From: Lewinellaceae bacterium
GTDB taxonomy: Bacteria; Bacteroidota; Bacteroidia; Chitinophagales; Saprospiraceae
Direction: 5' to 3'
Length of the DNA stretch: 64,000 bases
Assembly: GCA_020636375.1 (NCBI GenBank)
Contig: JACJXZ010000002.1
Span: 62,001 to 126,000 of the forward strand
The notes below the pieces were generated by a model, which saw only the letters and a list, made by a program, of their open reading frames with translations, was not told where the DNA came from and did no database searches. How positions within the stretch are numbered: position 1 is the stretch's first letter; each line of letters opens with the position of its first letter. Positions 51,341-59,328 of this stretch are shown here, one piece after another. The position numbers and the translations under genes are program-made.

Positions 51341-52648
51341 CTACTTAAACCGTATCGCCTTCACCGGGCTGATGCTGGACACCAGATATGAAGGGATGAC
51401 GAGGAAGAAAAGCGTAATAGCCAGCGTGCCGAGGTTGATCATCAAAATAGGCCAGAAATTGAGGTCGATGGGCGCCGTGGTGAGGTAGTAATTTTCCTCG
51501 GAGAGGGCAATGAACTCGAAGCGGTCCTGCAGCAGGCAGAGGCCGATACCGATGAGGTTGCCCCAGAACAGGCCCAGCGCGATGATGTAGGCGGCGTAGT
51601 ACAGGAAAATCTTGCGGATGCCCCAGTTGGCGGCACCCAGCGCTTTGAGGATGCCGATCATATTGGTGCGCTCCAGGATGAGGATCATCAGGGCAGTGAC
51701 CATGTTGATGATGGCGACGATGATCATCAGGCTGAGGATCACCACCTCGTTGATATCCTGCAGGTCGAGCCAGTCGAATATCTCGGGCAGTTTTTTCCGG
51801 ATGGTTTCGGCGTACAGTTCGGCCGGCAGTTCTTCAAAGTAAATATACTCGGCGATGGGCTCCAGGTCGTCGATGTCGTCGATGAACACTTCAAAGCCGC
51901 TGACCTGGCTTTCGTCCCACCCCAGCAGGCGCTGGATTTGCCGGATGTCGACGAGGGCGAATTTCCGGTCGTACTCCTCCAGGCCGGTGCGGTAGATGCC
52001 GCTGACCCGGAAGCGCCGCCGGAGCTGTTCTCCCTTTTCGACGAAATGCATGATGAAGGCGTCGCCGGTATCCACCTGCAGGCGCGCCGCCGTCTGATCG
52101 GAGATGAGGATTTCGTCGGACAGGGCTGTATCGGGCAGGGCAATGGGCCGCCCCCGTTTGATGTACTGCTGCATGAACGCCCAGTCGAAGTCTTCCCCTA
52201 TCCCTTTCAGTATGATGCCTTCGATCTCCTTGTCCTTTTTTTTGCCGGCTTCGATGATGCCGGGCTTGATGGCAAACACCTGGACGTGGCGGATGCCGCC
52301 CCTGGTTTCCTTAAGCCGCTCCACCCGGTAGCCGAACCACTCTTCCTCCTGCAGGTAGGCCACGCGGCGGATGGTGTCCAGCGCCGGATAGAAAGGCTGG
52401 TACTTGCTGATGGGGTAAGCCTCCAGCAGGGAGCGGTTGATGTCCGTATCGGTAATGTGGATATGCCCCCAGAAGCCGAAGATTTTATTGCTGATCTCGC
52501 TCTTGAAGCCGGAGATCAGCGCGTTGGAGCAGATCATGACCGCCACGCTGAGGGCCACGGCAGCCACCGCTATCCGCAGGATGAGGCGCGAAAAGGACTG
52601 CTGCCCGGAGGCGGCAACGCGGCGTGCAAGGAAACGTTCGAAATTCAT
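51341..52648 (-). CDS. LolC/LolE-type ABC transporter permease (MacB/FtsX fold)
   Basis: The ATG at 52648 (MNFERFLARRVAASGQQSFS) is chosen; the codon at 52657 would be TTG. The 435-residue protein has an N-terminal helix (ILRIAVAAVALSVAVMICSNALISGF), a large periplasmic domain and three C-terminal helices (VILSLMIIVAIINMVTALMIL, AYIIALGLFWGNLIGIG, ILMINLGTLAITLFFLVIPSYL), the layout of lipoprotein-release permeases. ERTNMIGILKALGA is the cytosolic coupling segment. It may extract lipoproteins with an ATPase encoded elsewhere; the broken ATPase upstream is of a different family. Confidence 0.88.
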   Translation of the reverse strand: MNFERFLARRVAASGQQSFSRLILRIAVAAVALSVAVMICSNALISGFKSEISNKIFGFWGHIHITDTDINRSLLEAYPISKYQPFYPALDTIRRVAYLQEEEWFGYRVERLKETRGGIRHVQVFAIKPGIIEAGKKKDKEIEGIILKGIGEDFDWAFMQQYIKRGRPIALPDTALSDEILISDQTAARLQVDTGDAFIMHFVEKGEQLRRRFRVSGIYRTGLEEYDRKFALVDIRQIQRLLGWDESQVSGFEVFIDDIDDLEPIAEYIYFEELPAELYAETIRKKLPEIFDWLDLQDINEVVILSLMIIVAIINMVTALMILILERTNMIGILKALGAANWGIRKIFLYYAAYIIALGLFWGNLIGIGLCLLQDRFEFIALSEENYYLTTAPIDLNFWPILMINLGTLAITLFFLVIPSYLVSSISPVKAIRFK

Positions 52649-52654
52649 CGGGGG

Positions 52655-52662
52655 CAAAGATA
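52655..52662 (-). promoter_or_regulatory. -7 element just upstream of the permease start
   Basis: On the minus strand TATCTTTG is followed by CCCCCG and the ATG at 52648. As with rlmH, transcription at the normal distance would start almost at the initiation codon. Confidence 0.5.
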
Positions 52663-52726
52663 GGGATTTGGAGGGGGAATATGGATGAGTGTATGAGTGT
52701 ATTCATTCCATCATCCCTTCGTTCCA

Positions 52727-53217
52727 TGCCGGTTTTGTTGCGGAGGGCTTCCACTTCGCGGAAATCGCGGCGCGCCTGCTGGCGGGTGAGGGGGTCGAGC
52801 GCGCCGAAGGGCTCGTCCATCAGGATAATGGGTGGGTCGGCAGCCAGGGCGCGGGCGATGCCCACCCGCTGTTGCTGCCCGCCGCTGGGCTGGTGGGGTA
52901 CTTCTCCAGAAACCGGCCGGGCGGCAGGCCCAACTGTTCCAACAGCTCCCCTACCCTGCCGCTGATCTTGCCGGCGGGCCAGCGCAGGAGGCGGGGCACC
53001 ACCGCCACGTTCTGCCCGACGGTGTAATGCGGGAACAGGCCGACATCCTGGATGACGTAGCCCATCCGGCGGCACAGGGCCTCCAGCGGCTGGCCGGCCG
53101 CGTCCTTCCCCTCGACCCAGGCCGATCCTTCTGTCGGGCGGACCAGCCGGTTGATCATCTTGAGGGTGGTCGTCTTGCCGCAGCCGCTGGGGCCGATCAG
53201 GACGAGGGTTTGCCCCT
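52727..53217 (-). pseudogene. Truncated, frameshifted osmoprotectant ABC transporter ATPase
   Basis: Coding similarity starts at TLVLIGPSGCGKTT (Walker A; the first 30 or so residues are missing) and continues MINRLVRPTEGSAWVEG and MGYVIQDVGLFPHYTVGQNVAVVPRLLRW. It shifts frame near 52880 and continues with the signature PSGGQQQRVGIARALA, IILMDEPFGALDPLTR (Walker B) and REVEALRNKTG, then ends before the H-loop. This is the OpuBA/OsmV/ProV-type subfamily. Both ends are replaced by repeat-like sequence (CCTAAAACCC on one side, GTATGAGTGTATTCATTCC on the other). It cannot work, and no cognate permease is present. Confidence 0.82.
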
Positions 53218-53268
53218 AAAACCCAAGGCCTAAAGCCGGGCAAGGGGTACAAAAAGGAATCGCGCCCC

Positions 53269-54327
53269 CTACCGCTTCACCACCTTCCTGGAATACTGCT
53301 GCCCTTCGACATCCAGCACCAGGTTGTACATTCCCGCAGGCAGGCGCCGAAGGTCGAGCTTAAGGTTTTGTTCACCTGCCAAACGGCCCCGGGAATCCAT
53401 AGCGAGCATCTGCCGGCCGCTCATATCAAAAACGCCTAAGCGCACGCTTGCGGAGGTTTCCAGCTCGAAGAGTACATTAAGGAAGTTGTCCACCGGGTTC
53501 GGATAAGTAAACAAGGCGTGGATAGGTCCGTTTTCCTCGCGAGTGCCGGTTATTGCTCCTTCAACCAGAATATCGTCGATCTCGAGGATATTGTCGTCGA
53601 ATGAATCGTGCAGGAAGCCTATGTATACCGTTTGCCCGGCGTAAGCAGCCAGAGAAACCGTATGCGGTTCGAGCAGAGGGTCAAACAAATCGGAGGTACT
53701 ATCCCAGGTAAAATATTCGGTCAGCATATACCTGTCGGCATGGATGTAGCCGGGCGACCATAAAAAGCTGTCTGCCTGAAGAGCATCATCATTAATGTCA
53801 TACGCCCCGTCGGGCAAGGGCGTTAGCATCTCAGCTGCTACGAAAAGCGTATCCGTATAAGTACCGAAAAGGGGATCTATCTCCTCTGTGGAGAGTAGCA
53901 CTTTATACCCATCTGTATACCGGGGCCCCTGAAAAGGAGCAGACTTCCAGCTCAGCGTGACCTGCCCGTTCAACACTTCGACCGGCGGAAGGATCATCCA
54001 GTTGAGGTTTGGGATCGTTGGATCTGCCATCCAGGATACGCTGGCAGCAACGAAATTGGAGTCGGCAGGGCCGATAGAATCCGGAGACTCGAAAGCCAGG
54101 TCGATGTACCAGTTTTGGAAATCATTCTGCGCGTTCGGCGCGCCATCGAGGTCAAAGTTGATCCAGATGCTGTCATTCCCGTATACGCCATCGTCATAAA
54201 ACTGAATGTACCGGTCTTCCCAGTTACCCTGAAAATCTTCAAAAAGCAAGGTATCCGTCTGGGCAGCAAGGGCAGCCGGCAGGAATACCGCTGCCAGAAG
54301 CAGAAAGTTGTAGAGTTTCCGAGTCAT
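53269..54327 (-). CDS. Choice-of-anchor J T9SS type A protein
   Basis: The 352-residue protein has a signal peptide (MTRKLYNFLLLAAVFLPAALAAQ). The choice-of-anchor J (MAM-like) jelly roll follows: LLFEDFQGNWEDRY at the start, FVAASVSWM, NWMILPPVEVLNGQVTLSWKSA and TVYIGFLHDSFDDNILEIDDILVE. The type A sorting domain (TYPNPVDNFLNVLFELE to QYSRKVVKR) ends it. It should be exported to the cell surface; binding partners are unknown. It starts at the ATG at 54327 and is monocistronic. Confidence 0.9.
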   Translation of the reverse strand: MTRKLYNFLLLAAVFLPAALAAQTDTLLFEDFQGNWEDRYIQFYDDGVYGNDSIWINFDLDGAPNAQNDFQNWYIDLAFESPDSIGPADSNFVAASVSWMADPTIPNLNWMILPPVEVLNGQVTLSWKSAPFQGPRYTDGYKVLLSTEEIDPLFGTYTDTLFVAAEMLTPLPDGAYDINDDALQADSFLWSPGYIHADRYMLTEYFTWDSTSDLFDPLLEPHTVSLAAYAGQTVYIGFLHDSFDDNILEIDDILVEGAITGTREENGPIHALFTYPNPVDNFLNVLFELETSASVRLGVFDMSGRQMLAMDSRGRLAGEQNLKLDLRRLPAGMYNLVLDVEGQQYSRKVVKR

Positions 54328-54651
54328 ACTAATCCTTTTTTGTTTAATAAAATTTATCTGTGCTTCTTCTGATGATCTTGCTTGAAAGAACAGCCAGGAA
54401 TCTGATTAAAAACCGGGGCTGCTCCCGTTCATCGGTACAAGAGCAGCGGAGTTGATGGCAGGGCGTAACAAGAAGTTTACTTTAAAAGCTTAAATATAGG
54501 CAAATTCTGGATACTGCCAATTTTTTGCCGGAAAAGGCCGTCCCGGCACTGCCTGTCCAGCCTCCCTTGATCCCCGAGGGTAGAAGCGGCAAAAGTGGCG
54601 CTGCGGCGCTCCTCAATCCTGTCAATCATGTTCATCCTGTCTAAATCCTGC
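54328..54651. other. 324-bp intergenic region
   Basis: It contains no gene. The right end (54607-54660) holds the acaggat-type words, which extend over the stop codon of the antiporter gene. Confidence 0.5.
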
Positions 54652-54660
54652 CTATCCTGT
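54607..54660. repeat. Cluster of the acaggat word family
   Basis: On the minus strand, words such as ACAGGATAGGCAGGATTT and GACAGGATGAACATGATTG recur three to four times. It belongs to the same family as the array at 45.7-47.1 kb. It overlaps the end of the antiporter gene by nine bases. Confidence 0.65.
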
Positions 54661-55605
54661 CACCAGATACGCCAGGTAACCGGCGTAAAGGGCCAGGAAC
54701 AGCCCTCCTTCCCACCGCTCCAGCCGGTGCCCTTTGCCGGTAAAGATAAAGAGGAAGAGCAGGGCGCTGGCCAGGATGTGCATGCCGAGGTCGAAAAAAG
54801 CGGGGCCGGGTACCGGCACGGGATAGACGATAGCGGAAGCGCCCAGGATGAAGAACACGTTGAAAATGTTAGACCCCACGATATTGCCGATGGCCATGTC
54901 CGTGTTCTTCTTGCGGGCGGCGATGATGCTGGTGGCCAGCTCGGGCAGGGAGGTGCCGACGGAGACGACCGTCAGGCCGATGATGCGCTCGGACAGGCCC
55001 AGGAGCAGGGCGATGGCCGTGGCGCCCTGCACGATGAAGCGGCCGCCGAGGACCAGCAGGGCCAGCCCCAGCACGATAAACAGGATGGATTTGGGGGTGC
55101 TGTAGGCCTTCACTTCCAACGGCTCGTCGGCCTGCGCCCTGCGGATGAGCTGAAAGGTATACACCAGGAAGATGACGAAAAAGAAGATCATCACAATGCC
55201 CTCCGAGCGGGTGATGACGTTGCCTCCGGCCTGGTCGAGCGCCACGTCGGCCGCAGCGGTCAGCACCAGCAGGGCTGCCAGGAAGGCCAGCGGGATCTCG
55301 ATCCAGGTGGTGTTCGACTTGACGGCCAGGGGCGCGTACAGGGCCGATATGCCCAGGATGAGCAGGATGTTCAGGATGTTGCTGCCGACGACGTTGCCCA
55401 GGACGATCCCCGCGTTGTGGCTGGTCGCCGCCATCAGGTTGACGGCCAGCTCCGGCGAGGAGGTGCCAAAGGCCACGATGGTCAGGCCGATGACGATATT
55501 GGGCACCTTCAGGCGGTGGGCCAGGGCCGAAGCGCTGTCCACCAGCATATTGGCGCCGTAGACGAGCAGGACGAAGCCTGCCAGCAGGATCAACAGGTCG
55601 AGCAT
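54652..55605 (-). CDS. CaCA-family calcium/sodium antiporter (YrbG-like)
   Basis: The 317-residue protein has ten hydrophobic segments in two inverted halves. Each half holds the alpha-repeat: IVAFGTSSPELAVN with GNVVGSNILNILLILG, and TVVSVGTSLPELATS with GNIVGSNIFNVFFILG. The GTSxPE glutamates bind the cation. Members exchange Ca2+ for Na+ or H+ across the inner membrane. Size is normal. It is monocistronic, with a word-repeat cluster over its stop codon. Confidence 0.93.
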   Translation of the reverse strand: MLDLLILLAGFVLLVYGANMLVDSASALAHRLKVPNIVIGLTIVAFGTSSPELAVNLMAATSHNAGIVLGNVVGSNILNILLILGISALYAPLAVKSNTTWIEIPLAFLAALLVLTAAADVALDQAGGNVITRSEGIVMIFFFVIFLVYTFQLIRRAQADEPLEVKAYSTPKSILFIVLGLALLVLGGRFIVQGATAIALLLGLSERIIGLTVVSVGTSLPELATSIIAARKKNTDMAIGNIVGSNIFNVFFILGASAIVYPVPVPGPAFFDLGMHILASALLFLFIFTGKGHRLERWEGGLFLALYAGYLAYLVTG

Positions 55606-55691
55606 GGATGTTAGCTTTTTGTGCGAACAGTAGACGGAGAAACTGGATCAGGTCACTGATTTAAATGAAAAACAATTGAATGAGGGTGAAT

Positions 55692-55751
55692 TGGAAATAC
55701 GTGGAAATACATGGAAATACATGGAAATACATAGAGATACCGTGGAAATAC
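55692..55751. repeat. Tandem 10-bp repeat (ggaaatacat), second array
   Basis: GTGGAAATAC, three ATGGAAATAC units, ATAGAGATAC and GTGGAAATAC follow one another. They are related to the array at 7206-7302 and lie in the divergent region between the antiporter and the next gene. Confidence 0.85.
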
Positions 55752-55848
55752 CCGCCGTGCTCAAACACGGGCCGTTTCCATATTTCCTGGCACATAAGAA
55801 ATTGATTATGCGCCACTAAAAATTTTCTCTATCTTCACTGCGATTATC

Positions 55849-56361
55849 ATGCGACAACTCATGCGAACCCTGGTCACCTGGTTGATGATACTGGCCCTGG
55901 CCTTCCAATGGATGGCGGGCCATCTCTATTTCCGGGTGGCTTATTCCATCGAAACAGAACACCGGATGGATGAACGGGAAGCCCGCCTGGCCGCACAGCT
56001 GAAAGAAAAAATGGGCTTCGAGCTGCGCCTCCGGAAGCTGGACAAGGCCGAGTTCGACCCCAGGTTCATCGGCTACGGCAACCAGTTCTTTTTCCTGGAA
56101 GAAGAGGAGGGGTTGTTCTCCATCACTCCGGATACTTCCTATACCTGCGAATATACTTACCTGCTGGGACATGGCCCGGAAGACGGCCCGCAGAAACAGG
56201 CGCTGCTCGAACGGCTCTTCTCCAAGTTCACGGTTTCCAAAGTGCCTATGGCGCTGAAGCGGCAAGCTGTCAGGCCCCTGTCTCCCAATTTTATCACCCC
56301 CCGCCTGCACGACCTGTTTGCGGCGGAAGTGCTGACGCCCCCGCCCCGGGAGAAGGCTTAG
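55849..56361 (+). CDS. Exported or membrane-anchored small protein, unknown function
   Basis: The 170-residue protein begins with a hydrophobic segment (LMRTLVTWLMILALAFQWMAG) that could be a signal peptide or anchor. A charged helical domain follows (DEREARLAAQLKEKMGFELRLRKLDKAEF), then an aromatic strand (YGNQFFFLEEEEGLFS). I recognise no family. An outer-membrane barrel gene begins 235 nt downstream on the same strand, so the two may work together at the envelope, which is inference. The first ATG is at 55849 and MRTLV at 55861 is an alternative. Confidence 0.65.
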   Translation: MRQLMRTLVTWLMILALAFQWMAGHLYFRVAYSIETEHRMDEREARLAAQLKEKMGFELRLRKLDKAEFDPRFIGYGNQFFFLEEEEGLFSITPDTSYTCEYTYLLGHGPEDGPQKQALLERLFSKFTVSKVPMALKRQAVRPLSPNFITPRLHDLFAAEVLTPPPREKA

Positions 56362-56596
56362 CGCCTTTCTGCGCCCAATAATCAAACCTCACTATTATCA
56401 TTGGAATGGCCGGAAACAACAGCTTGCCGATTGATGCCGCAGCGCCTGCCGGCGGCAAACGGGGATGCGAATCATTCCCTGTATACCCCTTTAACCCCGG
56501 ATCGCCAGAGGCAACATCTGCGGCCCCGGCGCGGGCCCTCCGCTGCGCTCCGGCATCCAAAGCATCCCATCCGCCCATTCCACAAAACCTCACAAC

Positions 56597-57730
56597 ATGA
56601 AACTCAATATTAAACCGATAATACTGATCCTGTTTACCATCCTGTGTTTTCAGCAGCTCTCCGCCCAGGGCTGCGTGGCCATCCGCCACTTCTCCAGCTG
56701 CGGCGGCAACAACCTGGCATCCAACCTGTTGTCGAAAGGCGACTGGCAACTCGGCATGAACTACCGCTACTTCAAGTCTTTCCGGCACTTCCGGGGCAGC
56801 CACGAAGAACCGGACCGGGTAGCCAATTCCACCGAGGTGATCAACCACGCCCATGCTTGGGATTTCGGCCTCAATTACGGCATCAGCCCGCGGGCTTACC
56901 TCACCCTGACCCTCCCCTTCGTCATCAACACCCGCTCTTCCCTCTACGAGCACGGCCGGGAAGAACGCAACACTACCTTTTCCCGCGGCCTGGCCGACCT
57001 GCGCATCGGCCTGGGCTACTGGCTGTTCAATCCGGAGAAGGCGCCGGGCGGCAACCTGGCTCTCGGCCTGGGCGTCAAGCTGCCCACCGGCAACTACAAC
57101 GCTTCTGATATTTTTTACAACGTCGGCCCCGAGGGCAGCCCGCAAACCCGCCCGGTCGACCAGTCCATCCAACCTGGCGACGGCGGCTTCGGGATCACCC
57201 TGGACGTGCAGGCCTTCCAGAAGCTGGCCGACGGCCTGTTTGCCTACGGCACGCTTTTCTACCTGGCCAATCCCCGGGAGACGAACGGCGTGCGCACCTT
57301 CCGCGAGACCCTCAGCCCTATCCTGCAGAACGAAGCCATTATGTCGGTACCCGACCAGTACGCTATCCGGGCGGGGCTGAACTATGTATCTCCCCTGCCC
57401 GCCGTCGGCCTTTCCCTGGGCGCCCGCTACGAGGGCGTGCCGGTGGAAGACCTGCTCGGTGGCAGCGGCGGGTTCCGCCGCCCGGGCAAAGCCCTGTCCC
57501 TGGAGCCGGGAGTGAGTTATACGAAGGGCAATGCCGCCCTTAGCCTCGCCGTGCCGGTGGCTATGTACCGCAACCGCCCCCAGAGCCTGACCGACCGGGA
57601 GACGGAGCAGGCCACCGGCCAGGAACGCAACGGCGACGCCGCCTTTGCCGACTACCTGATCAACTTCAGCTTGTCCTTCCGCTTTAACCGGCACGCTGCC
57701 GGGGAAATGCCGGCGTTGGACTTCAAATGA
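56597..57730 (+). CDS. Outer-membrane beta-barrel (transporter-like) protein
   Basis: The 377-residue protein has a signal peptide (MKLNIKPIILILFTILCFQQLSAQ). CVAIRHFSSCGG is a short cysteine-bearing segment, and the rest forms amphipathic strands of a barrel (WDFGLNYGISPRAYLTLTLPF, ADLRIGLGYWLFNPE, GGNLALGLGVKLPTGNY, FINF-type end in DYLINFSLSFRFNRH). It resembles transporters of the meta-pathway phenol degradation type or a generic porin. The substrate is not known. It follows the small exported protein on the same strand. Confidence 0.82.
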   Translation: MKLNIKPIILILFTILCFQQLSAQGCVAIRHFSSCGGNNLASNLLSKGDWQLGMNYRYFKSFRHFRGSHEEPDRVANSTEVINHAHAWDFGLNYGISPRAYLTLTLPFVINTRSSLYEHGREERNTTFSRGLADLRIGLGYWLFNPEKAPGGNLALGLGVKLPTGNYNASDIFYNVGPEGSPQTRPVDQSIQPGDGGFGITLDVQAFQKLADGLFAYGTLFYLANPRETNGVRTFRETLSPILQNEAIMSVPDQYAIRAGLNYVSPLPAVGLSLGARYEGVPVEDLLGGSGGFRRPGKALSLEPGVSYTKGNAALSLAVPVAMYRNRPQSLTDRETEQATGQERNGDAAFADYLINFSLSFRFNRHAAGEMPALDFK

Positions 57731-57838
57731 TCGGCGGGGTGTTGAATGGTTGTGATTTGGAACGGCCGGGACAAGGCAGTGCTGCCGGAACGAAGTCCCG
57801 GGGCATTTATTAACGCCACCTTGAGTCGGGCGCAGTTA

Positions 57839-57940
57839 GGCTACCCGTCTAAGGTTGGACAGGAGAAAGGGGAAAGCCGAGCGGAGTCGAGGCCAAGCGT
57901 GTGCCGAAGGCATCGAGTGTCCAACCTTAGACGGGTAGCC
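57839..57940. mobile_element. 102-bp MITE, copy 2, with 8-bp target duplication
   Basis: The ends GGCTACCCGTCTAAGGTTGG and CCAACCTTAGACGGGTAGCC are perfect inverted repeats, extending to 23 bp. It is flanked by CGCAGTTA on both sides (57831-57838 and 57941-57948). Length is identical to copy 1. The perfect ends suggest it is the younger or less-changed copy. Confidence 0.95.
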
Positions 57941-58050
57941 CGCAGTTATTGGTTGTCGCTGGTAATCAACAGCTTAGGTTTCTGGTTTGGAAATAACTAA
58001 TTAACCAATAACTGCCCCGTTATTTACTGCCGGAAGCAGTAGCCCGCCCC

Positions 58051-58080
58051 AAAAAAAGGCCTGCCACAGAGCGGCAAGCC
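58051..58080 (-). terminator. Minus-strand intrinsic terminator
   Basis: On the minus strand GGCTTGCC pairs with GGCAGGCC (one G-U) and is followed by seven T residues. It lies about 330 nt beyond the HAEPLYID gene stop and could end its transcript. Confidence 0.6.
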
Positions 58081-58408
58081 AATAAGAAGGATTGGATTAG
58101 GACAAAACACTACTAGAAGCCAATATGCTGCCGGCAGCCAAACAGCCGCCGTGCAGGGTAGTACTGCCTTGCCTCCGGCATATTCCACTGCACCGGAGGG
58201 TTAGGGCTGATGGCCGGAAACGGGGAATCTGCTTTTCGGGCTGCGAAAGCACCGGAATTCTGTATGCGTTGCTACATTTACGCTCTCAAAAGAATGAAGG
58301 GGAAAAGCCCCTCCACAACAGGAGGGGCAGAAACCCTTCACGACACTAACATTTGAAACAGCTTACTCATTGGGGTTCGGACAATAAATATGCAACGTTT
58401 ATTTCCCT

Positions 58409-59260
58409 TCAACGGTGATGCCCCGGTTCGTAGATCAGCCGCATGAAAGCGCTGAGCCGCTCCCCCTCTATATTGACGGGGATGCCAGGCACAATACCCA
58501 CCATCAGGCCCTCGTTGATCATAAGGCGCATTTGCGGGCGCACGACCATGCTGAAGGCTTTATTGTCGAACATTTTATTGAACTCCACCCCCACGAAATT
58601 GCGGCTGAATGGGATCATGTAATGTACGCTGGTATTAATCTCGTAAGCCACATCCACTTCGTTGTGGCCAAAATGTTTGCGCAAACGGGGCCCTGTGTAG
58701 ATCAAAGAATGCCAGTTGCTTCCCAGGCACTTGGCGGCCACCAGGAAGGGGTTGAAAAGCACTCCCTCCAGCGGCCGGCTGAGCTGAATTTCATCAAAAC
58801 TCTTAAGCTCCCACTCAACGATACTTCCAAGCGCAAGGGAAGCCCTGGCTTTTTCCGAAACCAGGAAGGTGTACTGGGTAGCCATCTTCAGGCTCTCTAT
58901 CCGGTTTGATGGCTTCTCGACAGGCCGGGTGGGTTCACTCCCGTTTCGCTTATTCATAGTGTAAATGGTAGCCGGCACCTCCAGTTCCAGCCCCCACCGG
59001 TCTTTTACGGCCCATTCGTACTCTACCAGAAATTCGTACTTGTCGAACTGGTCGCTGTCGACCAGCGCGCCGCCGATGTTCCATTCCCTTTCTCCTTTCC
59101 GGGCGCCAAGGTCCCGTATCAGGTCGATGTACAACGGTTCAGCGTGGAGGATTTTCAGGGGTTGCCCGGCCTCTTCCGGTTGATGCTCCTGGGACTGGCC
59201 CGAGGCGCTTCCGGCGAAAAAGAGGAGCGCGGCCAGGCTTGCAGCGAGTGCTCGATGCAT
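58409..59260 (-). CDS. HAEPLYID-family outer-membrane-like protein
   Basis: The 283-residue protein has a signal peptide (MHRALAASLAALLFFAGSASGQ). HAEPLYIDLIRDLGARKGE names the family, and LVEYEWAVKDRWGLELEVPATIY follows. Alternating strands suggest an outer-membrane barrel (HYMIPFSRNFVGVEFNKMF, MVVRPQMRLMINEGLMVGIVPGIPV). The family's role is not established. A two-component system is encoded just upstream on the same strand, a setting suggestive of a metal or envelope-stress response. Confidence 0.88.
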   Translation of the reverse strand: MHRALAASLAALLFFAGSASGQSQEHQPEEAGQPLKILHAEPLYIDLIRDLGARKGEREWNIGGALVDSDQFDKYEFLVEYEWAVKDRWGLELEVPATIYTMNKRNGSEPTRPVEKPSNRIESLKMATQYTFLVSEKARASLALGSIVEWELKSFDEIQLSRPLEGVLFNPFLVAAKCLGSNWHSLIYTGPRLRKHFGHNEVDVAYEINTSVHYMIPFSRNFVGVEFNKMFDNKAFSMVVRPQMRLMINEGLMVGIVPGIPVNIEGERLSAFMRLIYEPGHHR

Positions 59261-59277
59261 TGCTTTTTTTTTAATGC

Positions 59278-59285
59278 AAAAGTAA
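59278..59285 (-). promoter_or_regulatory. -7 element for the HAEPLYID gene
   Basis: On the minus strand TACTTTTG matches TAnnTTTG and ends 17 nt before the ATG at 59260. Confidence 0.4.
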
Positions 59286-59328
59286 GCGCACCAGATTAAA
59301 AGGAAATAAAAGCCGGATTAAAACCCCG

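Larger units (their letters stand above)
57731..58408. other. 678-bp convergent intergenic region
   Basis: It contains MITE copy 2 (57839-57940), a minus-strand terminator (58051-58080) and a hairpin of CCCCTCC and GGAGGGG near 58306-58326. No gene can be supported. Confidence 0.6.
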
